Position numbers and translations under genes: made by a program | Origin: Pseudomonadales bacterium | Lineage (GTDB): Bacteria; Pseudomonadota; Gammaproteobacteria; Pseudomonadales; Azotimanducaceae | Direction of reading: 5' to 3' | Length of the DNA: 64,000 nucleotides | NCBI GenBank assembly: GCA_041395945.1 | Contig: JAWKZN010000001.1 | Location: 1,550,001-1,614,000, forward strand | Notes under the pieces: model-generated | Told to the model about the DNA's origin: nothing | The model's database searches: none | What the model saw: the letters and a program-made list of their open reading frames with translations, nothing else | Shown here: piece after piece, positions 45,848 to 53,002 of the stretch | Numbering within the stretch: position 1 is the stretch's first letter | Layout: each line of letters begins with the position of its first letter

Positions 45848-45961
45848 TCAAAACTCGTAGGCGTCGACCCAGGCGGGCTCCGGCTCTTCATGCAGAGGGT
45901 TTTCCCGGTCTGTTTCTGTCTGCCAGACCCACAGGGGTTCTCCCAGTTCTTCAAGCTCCAT
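45848..45961 (-). CDS. Likely 37-residue acidic small protein
   Basis: A reverse-strand frame encodes 37 residues beginning MELEELGEPLWVWQTETD and ending in VDAYEF, rich in Glu and Trp. AAGGAGC lies 7-8 bases before the ATG, a strong ribosome-binding site. No family recognised. It sits alone in the 447-bp gap between the coiled-coil protein (ending at 45634) and the next small gene. The rest of the gap (45635-45847 and 45962-46081) shows only an imperfect inverted repeat (AGAACACAGGA/TCCTGTTCT near 45735-45763). Confidence 0.5.
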   Translation of the reverse strand: MELEELGEPLWVWQTETDRENPLHEEPEPAWVDAYEF

Positions 45962-46081
45962 CCTGGATGCTCCTTAGGCTGCGTAAAAGTTGCGCAGATC
46001 CACGCACAGAAGGTGCGCAGTCTTATTTCTCTATGTCAGCAGGAAGCCTAGCTCGGATGTGTGAAAGTGCTATGACAGCCT

Positions 46082-46288
46082 TCAGGCGGGTTTGCCGCTG
46101 GTCTCGCCAGCGAGGAAGCCGACGATGTCGTCATAGTGGAAGGCCGCCCGCCGCGGACGCCGTTCCGCTTTCTGCCCGGCACCCACCTCTTCCGCATAGA
46201 CCATGGTTTCGCCGCCGACGCGCAGCGCGTCCACGATCCGATATTCCCCTTCTCCGACTGAAAATCTGCGTCCTACGAGCTGATTCAT
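46082..46288 (-). CDS. Small hypothetical protein
   Basis: The 68-residue protein starts MNQLVGRRFSVGEGEYRIVDAL and contains a basic stretch (KAERRPRRAAFHYDDIVGFLAG). It looks like a single small beta-rich fold. No motif or ribosome-binding site strong enough to settle start or function. A 104-residue version from an upstream ATG is possible. Confidence 0.45.
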   Translation of the reverse strand: MNQLVGRRFSVGEGEYRIVDALRVGGETMVYAEEVGAGQKAERRPRRAAFHYDDIVGFLAGETSGKPA

Positions 46289-46519
46289 GGCGATTACTCT
46301 GTACTTCAGGAGTCCGGCCGGTACCGCCTTGACGACATCCAGCCAGCACTGAGCATAGGCCAACCGCATGGGCGCGCGGTTAAGGAATGTAAGCACTTAG
46401 GCGGCGCATCTCCCACAATTCGTCCCGCGCCAGTCGTCCCGCCCCAGGGACTGCGGGGCTGCCGGCCAGAAACTGGGCAATCTGACCAGGCCAGAACCAG
46501 ACCCCCAGGATAAATCTAT

Positions 46520-46533
46520 AGATATCAATATCT
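46520..46533. promoter_or_regulatory. AT-rich palindrome upstream of the DUF454 gene
   Basis: AGATAT-CA-ATATCT is a perfect 6-bp inverted repeat in an AT-rich island (TCTATAGATATCAATATCTTATAAG) in otherwise GC-rich sequence, 93 bp before the DUF454 start. It has the look of a regulator-binding site; the regulator is unknown. Confidence 0.4.
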
Positions 46534-46625
46534 TATAAGTGGCATAGGAGTTGCTTCCTGTCATACCAGTAATCCAGACAACTCGACAGATCTGCCGGAC
46601 CGAATGTAACAGTGGAGAAAGTTTC

Positions 46626-46910
46626 GTGATCAAACGTGCAGCAATCCTGACCCTGGCAGCCATTTTCTGTGCGCTCGGACTCATCGGACTGGTGATTCCC
46701 ATCCTGCCGGGTGTGCTGTTCCTGGGCGTTGCTCTGCTCTGCGCCGCCAGTGTGCTTCCGCAACTGGCACACCGTCTCAACCGCTATCCGGCCTGGCGTG
46801 ACTGGCATATGCGCTGGCGCGCGGGTGCGCAACTACCCTTCGCCGCCCGCTTGAAACTCGCCTTCTGGCTCTCCGCGGAGGCCGCGACCCGGCCCTTCCG
46901 GACCCGCTGA
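46626..46910 (+). CDS. DUF454 (YbaN-family) small inner-membrane protein
   Basis: The 94-residue protein has ILTLAAIFCALGLIGLVIPILPGVLFLGVALLCAAS as two close transmembrane helices, the DUF454 hallmark (GLIGLVIPILPG). A basic amphipathic tail with RLNRYPAWRDWHMRWRAGA follows. The GTG at 46626 has GGAG 8 bases upstream. Function unknown. The last 78 bp overlap the end of the convergent secreted-protein gene. Confidence 0.8.
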   Translation: MIKRAAILTLAAIFCALGLIGLVIPILPGVLFLGVALLCAASVLPQLAHRLNRYPAWRDWHMRWRAGAQLPFAARLKLAFWLSAEAATRPFRTR

Positions 46911-47906
46911 ACGCAGCATCAGCCCGAAGGCGGCAACCCCTTCGGGCAGCGGTTCGCGGACGTCGATCTCATCCGGGATGAGCACCTCAGGGCGGGTGTA
47001 GGTCGCAAGCATCGCGAGCAGTTCCGCCTCTGCTTCAAACCCGTTTTCGCCGTCACCGCCCCGGGAATCACCGGCAGCCGGCAGGCGCGCGGCAATCCGC
47101 CGGGCAAGTGCGATGTGATTCGGATCCGCCGTTACCCGGGCTGCCATCAGGTAGGCGGTAGCGAGAGCCGCATTCGCCCGCAGCGGTTTTTCCGGTGCCC
47201 GCACAGGCAGTCCGAACTGCCGACGCTGGTGCTCCGAAGTCAGCTGCCAGTAGGCGGCAGCCCCGCTGCGGCCAGCGATGAGAACAGCGGCGGGATCGGC
47301 GGCGAACCGCTGCCCGGCGAAAAACAGGCCCTGGCCATCCGCGAGCCACTCCAGCAGATAGGTGTCCGTCCGCTCGATGGCCCGCAGGTACCGTGCCTCC
47401 CGGGTCTTCGTGTAAGCCGCAGTGAACACCTGCAGAGCGCCGGCCTGATCCGACAGGCGCTTCTCATAGTCCGAATCGGCGGATGCGACCACACTGCCGG
47501 GCGTTTTCCCCGGTAGCGTCTCTGCGATCTCGAAGTGTGGTGTGCGGGCATAGACACCACCCCATACCGGATCGAGCAACTGCAACCACCCTTCCCCCAG
47601 CCTGTCGAGAGAGGCCGCCAGTTCCGGGCGCTCCGAGGCAAGCGCGTGGAGATAAAGGTAGGTGGCCCACTCCCGCGCATAGAGGTCGGGCAGCAGCACC
47701 ACGCCCCCGCGCCCGTGCCTGGGCTCTGCGGCACCGGCAAGGAGGTAGGCGACCCGCTGCACCACCCAGCCCTCGATTTTCCTGCCGACTTCTGTTCTCT
47801 GGCCACCAGCCGCAGCCCAACTGGAGACCGCTGTCAGCAGTATAGAAAGCACCACAAAATAAACTTTTATCTTGCTGAATTTAATGCATTTTATGATGCG
47901 TACCAT
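46833..47906 (-). CDS. Secreted hypothetical protein, alpha/alpha-toroid-like
   Basis: The 357-residue protein has a signal peptide (about 1-33, KVYFVVLSILLTAVSSWAAA). The body carries helix pairs with WGGVYAR, DQAGALQVFTAAYTKT, RYLRAIERTDTYLLEWL and NAALATAYLMAARVT, recalling the six-hairpin region of YyaL/DUF255-type proteins. No catalytic motif could be assigned. The start of the gene is AT-rich compared with its neighbours. It overlaps the convergent DUF454 gene by 78 bp at the 3' end; a real but unusual overlap. Confidence 0.65.
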   Translation of the reverse strand: MVRIIKCIKFSKIKVYFVVLSILLTAVSSWAAAGGQRTEVGRKIEGWVVQRVAYLLAGAAEPRHGRGGVVLLPDLYAREWATYLYLHALASERPELAASLDRLGEGWLQLLDPVWGGVYARTPHFEIAETLPGKTPGSVVASADSDYEKRLSDQAGALQVFTAAYTKTREARYLRAIERTDTYLLEWLADGQGLFFAGQRFAADPAAVLIAGRSGAAAYWQLTSEHQRRQFGLPVRAPEKPLRANAALATAYLMAARVTADPNHIALARRIAARLPAAGDSRGGDGENGFEAEAELLAMLATYTRPEVLIPDEIDVREPLPEGVAAFGLMLRSAGPEGPGRGLRGEPEGEFQAGGEG

Positions 47907-47958
47907 CAGGCGATCTCAATAGTGTTGCCGGGGTTGCTGCCATTGTGACGCAACAGCC

Positions 47959-49047
47959 TCAATCGAGCCGCTTCGAAAAACGCAGCGTTGCCAGCACCAG
48001 GAAAACGAGCACAAACAGCAGCAGCGGCCAGACTTCGGGCCAGAGATCCACCAGACCCGCTTCCCGCAACACGACCCCCCGCACGATTCGCAGAAAATGG
48101 GTCAGCGGAAACAGCTCAGCGAGCCAGCGTGCGGGCTGGGGCATACCTTCGAAGGGAAACATGAACCCGGACAGCAGCAGCTGTGGAAGAAACGTCATGA
48201 AGGTCATCTGAAAAGCCTGGAACTGATTGGTGGCGATGGTGGAAATGAGCAGGCCCAGGCTCAGCGTGGCCAGCACAAACAGGCCAATGCCGAGATAGAA
48301 ATCGACCCAGTTCCCAAGCACGGGCACATCGAACAGACCGACCCCGAGCCCGATGATGACCGTGGCCTGCAGGTAGCCGATCAGCACGTAAGGCAGGATT
48401 TTACCGATCATCAGTTCCAGCCCGCCGATGGGAGTGGTGATCAGCAGCTCGAGATTGCCCCGCTCACGCTCCCGGACCAGAGCAACCGCTGTGAAGAGCA
48501 CCATGGTCAGATTGAGGATGACCCCGCACAGACCCGGTACGATGAATACCGGCGAACGCCGCTCCGGGTTGTAGAGCACCCGCATTTCGAAACCCGGAAC
48601 GTCCTGACCCAGCTCGGCGGCCGACAGCTGCAGCAGACCGCGCACGGCACTCTGAACCACCGGATCGCTGCCATCCACGAACAGCTGGGCCAGGGGCCGG
48701 TCTGCCGTAACCAGTCGCGATTCGAAGTCAGCGGGGATGAAAATACCGACCGAAACCCTGCCCTGCGCCATGGCCGCTTCCAGATCCGTCACCGATTCGA
48801 AACGGTAGTACACGTCGATGAGGCTGGTCGCCTGGGCCTTGCTGATCAGCAGCCGGGAAGCCGAAGTCCCGGCGTCGTCTACGACCGCGGCTCTGAGATG
48901 GCGCACATCATGATTGATGGCATAGCCGAACAGCAGAGTCATGATGAGGGGGATACCCAGAATCATCCCGCCTGTTAATCGATCACGGCTCAGATGGCGC
49001 AGCTCCTTCAGCGCAATCGCGACAATGCGATTCACACTGCCGCTCAT
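47959..49047 (-). CDS. ABC-2 type transporter permease
   Basis: The 362-residue protein has one N-terminal helix (GGMILGIPLIMTLLFGYAI), a ~150-residue periplasmic region, and five clustered C-terminal helices, the YbhS/YbhR/YhhJ layout. FEGMPQPARWLAELFPLTHFLRIVRGVVLRE near the end is a typical ABC-2 permease block. It overlaps the ATPase gene by 4 bp and is the last gene of the TetR-HlyD-ATPase-permease operon. Only one permease gene is present, so it may work as a homodimer. Confidence 0.9.
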   Translation of the reverse strand: MSGSVNRIVAIALKELRHLSRDRLTGGMILGIPLIMTLLFGYAINHDVRHLRAAVVDDAGTSASRLLISKAQATSLIDVYYRFESVTDLEAAMAQGRVSVGIFIPADFESRLVTADRPLAQLFVDGSDPVVQSAVRGLLQLSAAELGQDVPGFEMRVLYNPERRSPVFIVPGLCGVILNLTMVLFTAVALVRERERGNLELLITTPIGGLELMIGKILPYVLIGYLQATVIIGLGVGLFDVPVLGNWVDFYLGIGLFVLATLSLGLLISTIATNQFQAFQMTFMTFLPQLLLSGFMFPFEGMPQPARWLAELFPLTHFLRIVRGVVLREAGLVDLWPEVWPLLLFVLVFLVLATLRFSKRLD

Positions 49048-49973
49048 GCAGGCTGCTCGGAAGTCGCCATCACGAACACATCCTCGAGGTTCGCCCGCAC
49101 GAGCTGCACCCGGGCCTGTCCGTCTACAGGACGCAACAGCGACTCAATCATCTGCTGCGGATCTGCCACATCCGGAGCCACCAGCGCGTGAAGCTTGTTG
49201 CCGAGTTGCGCCACATGCCACACCGCCGGCGCGGCGAGGAGCTGCGCACGCAGACCCTTCGAGTCCGCGCCGCGCACCTCCACGACGCGCGCACCCAGCT
49301 CATTCATCAGATCGTCTGGGGCGCCGCTGGCCACCAGAGCGCCCCGGTTGAGAATGGCGAGCCGATGACAGCGTTCGGCCTCGTCCATGAAGTGGGTCGA
49401 GACCAGAACCGTAGTGCCATGATCGACCATTTCAAAAAGGTGCTCCCAGAAACGCCTGCGGCTTTCGGGATCCACGGCACTGGTGGGCTCGTCCAGAAAC
49501 AGCAGTTCCGGGTCGTGCAGCGTGGCGCCTGCCAGGGCAAGTCGCTGACGCTGACCGCCGCTTAATGTACCGGTGATCTGCCTGGCCCGGTCTTCGAGCT
49601 GGAAACGCGTGAGCTGACGCGCTATCGCCGGCCGCCCGGCATCGGGTAAGGCATAAATGCGCGCCAGAAAACGCAGATTCTCCATTACGGTGAGGTCTTC
49701 ATAGAGCGAGAACTTCTGCGTCATGTAGCCGATCTTGTGGCGCAGACGTTCCGCATCTTCCGGCACCCGCTCTCCCAGCACCATGGCACTGCCGGAGGTG
49801 GGCGTGAGCAGACCGCAGAGCATGCGGATCGTGGTCGATTTGCCACAGCCATTGGGGCCGAGGAATCCGTAGATGCAGGCCTTCGGGACGACGAGATCCA
49901 GATTATCCACCGCCAGCAGGTCACCAAAGCGCCGGCTCAGCCCGCGACTTACGATGGCATCGGCCTCAGCCAC
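49044..49973 (-). CDS. ABC transporter ATP-binding protein
   Basis: The ~309-residue ATPase has Walker A GPNGCGKS, signature LSGGQRQRLALAGA and Walker B LLFLDEPTSAVDP, followed by the His loop in VLVSTHFMDEAE. It drives the adjacent permease. The frame stays open upstream through the tandem 21-bp repeats; the GTG at 49973 is the last plausible start and overlaps the HlyD gene's end by 8 bp. An earlier start would translate the antisense-like repeat region. Confidence 0.92.
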   Translation of the reverse strand: MAEADAIVSRGLSRRFGDLLAVDNLDLVVPKACIYGFLGPNGCGKSTTIRMLCGLLTPTSGSAMVLGERVPEDAERLRHKIGYMTQKFSLYEDLTVMENLRFLARIYALPDAGRPAIARQLTRFQLEDRARQITGTLSGGQRQRLALAGATLHDPELLFLDEPTSAVDPESRRRFWEHLFEMVDHGTTVLVSTHFMDEAERCHRLAILNRGALVASGAPDDLMNELGARVVEVRGADSKGLRAQLLAAPAVWHVAQLGNKLHALVAPDVADPQQMIESLLRPVDGQARVQLVRANLEDVFVMATSEQPA

Positions 49974-50979
49974 TGGGGAGGGACTCCGAGTCTGAAAGGA
50001 GGGATTCCGTGTCTGGAAGGAGGGACTCCGAGTCTGGAAAGCGCACCTCGACCGGCACCCCCACCGGCAGATCCGCAGGTTCCAGAATATCAACCTCCGC
50101 CAGATAGACGAGCCGGCTGCGATCATGCTGTGTCAATGCGTAAAACGGCGTAAATGCCGCAGCACTCGCTATCCAGCGGATACGACCCGCAAAATCCTCC
50201 GGATGGCCATCTACCCGCAGTTGAGCAGGAGCCCCCGTTTTCAGCAGCGTGCGCTGGGGTTCGGGTATGTGGACCCGGGCGTATAGCCTTGAGGCGTCGA
50301 GCAGCACCACCGCGCTCCTGCCTGCCTGGGGACGCTCACCGATTTCGTAGGGCAGCGCTTCGACCAGGGCATCGACGGGCGCCCGCAGCACGGCGCGGCT
50401 CAGATCAATTTCAAGATCTTCCACAAGCGCACTGGCGGCGGTGTAGGCGGCGCGCGCCTGATCCACCTGTTCGCTGCGCGTGCCTTCGAGCAGTTCCGCA
50501 AGCTGGGCTTCGATTTCTTCCCGCCGCGCCAGGGCCTCATCGACCTGGCTGGTTGAAATGTCTATCTGACTTCTGCTGGTGTAATTGGCACTGACCAGGG
50601 ACTGTTGTCTTTCGAGTTCGTGGCGCGCGGTCTGCAGCGCACTCGATGCAGCGGCGAGACGCGATCTGGCACGCTCTATCTCCTGGGCACGGGGCCCGGC
50701 TTCGGCCTCCCGCAGTACCGCGAGAGCGCGGTCGCGATCAGCCCGGGCGCGGCTCAACGCCACGTCGAGCTTGGCGGTGTCCTGCTCCAGCAGCGCGGTG
50801 CCGGCTGGCACCCGGTCTCCTTCCTGCACCCGGATCATGCGGATGGGCTCGGTACTGAAGGCGGCGAGTTCGATGCGATCCCGCTCCAGGGTGCCCACCG
50901 CGTAATCGGCCACCGGCGTACCACAACCACTGAGGCAGGCAATCAGGACAACGGGGCCGCACCAGCCTGCTGGGTTCAT
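49966..50979 (-). CDS. HlyD-family membrane-fusion (periplasmic adaptor) protein
   Basis: The 337-residue lipoprotein-like protein has a signal sequence ending in a lipobox (LIACLSGCGTP). The adaptor core follows: IRVQEGDRVPAGTALLEQDTAKLDVALSRARADRDRALAV, with the coiled-coil AAASSALQTARHELERQQSLVSANYTSRSQIDISTSQVDEALARREEIEAQ, and VDALVEALPYEIGERPQAG. It links an inner-membrane exporter to the outer membrane. The C-terminus ends in three seven-residue repeats (DSESLLP, DTESLLS, DSESLPS) encoded by 21-bp DNA repeats. It overlaps the TetR gene by 4 bp. Confidence 0.9.
   Translation of the reverse strand: MNPAGWCGPVVLIACLSGCGTPVADYAVGTLERDRIELAAFSTEPIRMIRVQEGDRVPAGTALLEQDTAKLDVALSRARADRDRALAVLREAEAGPRAQEIERARSRLAAASSALQTARHELERQQSLVSANYTSRSQIDISTSQVDEALARREEIEAQLAELLEGTRSEQVDQARAAYTAASALVEDLEIDLSRAVLRAPVDALVEALPYEIGERPQAGRSAVVLLDASRLYARVHIPEPQRTLLKTGAPAQLRVDGHPEDFAGRIRWIASAAAFTPFYALTQHDRSRLVYLAEVDILEPADLPVGVPVEVRFPDSESLLPDTESLLSDSESLPSG
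49979..50041. repeat. Three tandem 21-bp repeats in the end of the adaptor gene
   Basis: Units at 49979-49999, 50000-50020 and 50021-50041 follow AGGGA(C/T)TCCG(A/T)GTCTG(A/G)AA(G/A)G with a few changes. The period of 21 keeps the reading frame, adding seven residues each to the adaptor's C-terminal tail; it ends just upstream of the ATPase gene's GTG. Confidence 0.85.
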
Positions 50980-51701
50980 TCTCTGCCTCCTGAGGCCGCT
51001 TCTTCCGGCATTTCACCCGCTGGTCCATCCGGAGAGTTTCCGCCGGCACCCATGCCCCTCATCAGCAGAGCCACTGCATGGTCGCCGTAGCTGCGGCCGA
51101 AGGCGCTGTCGAGTTCATAACCAAACAGCGGGCCCAGCACCGGATGGGCAAGGAACGGAAAGACACAGATGCCGATCAGGGACAGCAATGTGAAACGGGG
51201 ATCCAGGTCCGCATTGAGTCGACCGGCCTGCATTTCCTCCATGACCCTGGCCGGCACCAGAGCCAGCGCCCGACGCGCGAAACGCTCCACGAACAGTGTG
51301 CGTAACGGTGTGTCCCGGGAGATCACCTCCCGCATCAGCAGTTGCGGAATCCAGGGATCGGCACTGATGACGCGGAGATAACTGCGCACCAGAACGGGCA
51401 CCAGGGGCTCGGTCTGGGACGCCGCAACTGCGCCCTCGAGTGCGCCGAACAGCCGCTCCAGCCCATCGATCACCACCGCTTCCAGCAGCCCGGCCTTGTC
51501 TTTGAAGTAGTAGGCCACCATTGCCGGTGTCACGCCTGCGCCTTCGGCGACCTGTTTCAGGCTGGTGCCGTCGAAACCCTGGGCCGCGAACCGCTCCGCC
51601 GCCACATGAATCAGCCGGCCGCGCGCTTCCACTCCCTGCTCGCCGGAAGGACGGCCCACCGGATTGGGCGGGATCTGCTCCGGTACTTTCCGGGTTTTCA
51701 C
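50976..51701 (-). CDS. TetR-family transcriptional regulator
   Basis: The 241-residue protein has an N-terminal helix-turn-helix (RLIHVAAERFAAQGFDGTSLKQVAEGAGVTPAMVAYYFKDKAGLLEAVV) and a divergent effector domain. It heads the operon with the HlyD adaptor, ATPase and permease, the order seen for E. coli cecR-ybhG-ybhF-ybhS/R, so it probably controls this export operon. A palindrome 58 bp upstream is a likely operator. It starts at GTG 51701. Confidence 0.9.
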   Translation of the reverse strand: MKTRKVPEQIPPNPVGRPSGEQGVEARGRLIHVAAERFAAQGFDGTSLKQVAEGAGVTPAMVAYYFKDKAGLLEAVVIDGLERLFGALEGAVAASQTEPLVPVLVRSYLRVISADPWIPQLLMREVISRDTPLRTLFVERFARRALALVPARVMEEMQAGRLNADLDPRFTLLSLIGICVFPFLAHPVLGPLFGYELDSAFGRSYGDHAVALLMRGMGAGGNSPDGPAGEMPEEAASGGRE

Positions 51702-51758
51702 GCCCGACGACCCTGCAACACGTCCAGGTCTCCTCGATTCGTCTGTTCAGTGCCGGAA

Positions 51759-51786
51759 TAGTAATTAATTGAATGTTTAATTACTA
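51759..51786. promoter_or_regulatory. Palindromic operator candidate for the TetR regulator
   Basis: TAGTAATTAA (51759-51768) and TTAATTACTA (51777-51786) form a perfect 10-bp inverted repeat with an 8-bp spacer, inside a strikingly AT-rich island. It lies in the 215-bp region between the TetR gene and the divergent PLP-enzyme gene, where a TetR repressor could control either or both. Confidence 0.65.
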
Positions 51787-51916
51787 GCCCATGACCGGGT
51801 CCGGCAGCTGCCCGGCTGCCGGCCTTTGTGTAAAGTAGCCGGCAACCCTCCGGCGCCATCGCAATTGCCATCGCCATCGCGCTGAAGATTTTCAGGCACA
51901 TCCCGGAACCTTGCCC

Positions 51917-52927
51917 ATGCCTCTGGACTGGTTGAACACCCTGCCCCGCCAGCTTCTCGGTCTGCTGCCGACGCCGCTGCAGCCCCTGGATCGACTGAGT
52001 GCCGAACTCGGTGGACCCCGTGTCTGGGTCAAGCGCGACGACTGCACCGGACTGGCGACCGGCGGCAACAAGACACGCAAGCTTGAATACCTGCTGGGCG
52101 CGGCCAGCGCGGCGGGTGCGGACACGGTGATCACTTTCGGCGCCGTGCAGTCCAACCACGCCCGCCAGACGGCCGCCGCCTGCGCTGTTGCCGGTATGGA
52201 ATGCCACCTGCTGCTGGCGCGGAAGGTGCCCTGGGACGACGTCAACTATGAACATCTCGGTAACCCGCAGCTCGATCGCCTGCTCGGTGCCAGCGTTCAT
52301 CTGGTGGATGCCCGGGAGTTCAACAGCCGCTATGCCGCACTGCGTGCAGAACTGGAGGCCCGTTCACGTCGTGTGTATGTCATTCCCACTGGCGGTTCCA
52401 ACGCCACCGGCGCACTCGGTTATGCCGCCTGTGCAGCGGAACTCATCGACCAGGCCAGTGCCCTTGAGGAACTGCAGCTCACGGACATTGCCCATGCAAG
52501 TTCCAGCGCAGGTACCCAGGCCGGCCTTATCGCCGGTTTCGCCGCCCTTAAGCCTTCGCCTGACATACGTGTGCACGGAATCAACGTCTCGGAGCCGGAT
52601 CAGCAGTCGCTTTTCGATGCGGTGCAGAAAATCGCCTCCGAACTGCTGCAGACACACCAGCCCGGGACACAACTCGATCCCGGGCAGATCCTGATCGACT
52701 CGCGATATCTTGGTGAAGGCTACGGTCTGCCCACTCGGCTGACAGTGGAGGCCATCCGCAAAGTGGCAGCCTGCGAAGGGCTGCTTATGGATCCGGTTTA
52801 TTCCGGCAAGGCAATGGGCGGACTGATCGATCGCATCCGTCGTGGCGAGTTCGACACTGTGCAGGATCTGGTTTTCATTCATACCGGCGGTAGCGCCGCT
52901 CTGCCGGTATACGGCTCGGTGCTCTGA
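51917..52927 (+). CDS. PLP-dependent D-cysteine desulfhydrase/ACC deaminase-family enzyme
   Basis: The 336-residue fold-type II enzyme has VKRDDCTGLATGGNKTRKLEYLL (PLP lysine in GGNK), FGAVQSNHARQTAA and VIPTGGSNATGALGY. It also has ASSSAGTQAGLIAG and DPVYSGKAMGGLIDRIRRGEF. The sequence is closest, from memory, to D-cysteine desulfhydrase (DcyD), which releases H2S and pyruvate from D-cysteine; true ACC deaminase is the alternative. ATG 51917 was preferred to the TTG two codons earlier. Confidence 0.88.
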   Translation: MPLDWLNTLPRQLLGLLPTPLQPLDRLSAELGGPRVWVKRDDCTGLATGGNKTRKLEYLLGAASAAGADTVITFGAVQSNHARQTAAACAVAGMECHLLLARKVPWDDVNYEHLGNPQLDRLLGASVHLVDAREFNSRYAALRAELEARSRRVYVIPTGGSNATGALGYAACAAELIDQASALEELQLTDIAHASSSAGTQAGLIAGFAALKPSPDIRVHGINVSEPDQQSLFDAVQKIASELLQTHQPGTQLDPGQILIDSRYLGEGYGLPTRLTVEAIRKVAACEGLLMDPVYSGKAMGGLIDRIRRGEFDTVQDLVFIHTGGSAALPVYGSVL

Positions 52928-53002
52928 CAAGACATCCCGGGCATTTTGGAGTACCGTGCCTGGCTTTTCACCTGACCGCCTATCTCCCAGATTAAAAGAC
53001 CT

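Noticed and set aside
45679..46332. A 217-codon forward frame across the intergenic region
   Set aside because: The translation is Arg/Ser rich and without motifs, and overlaps the better supported small genes on the other strand.
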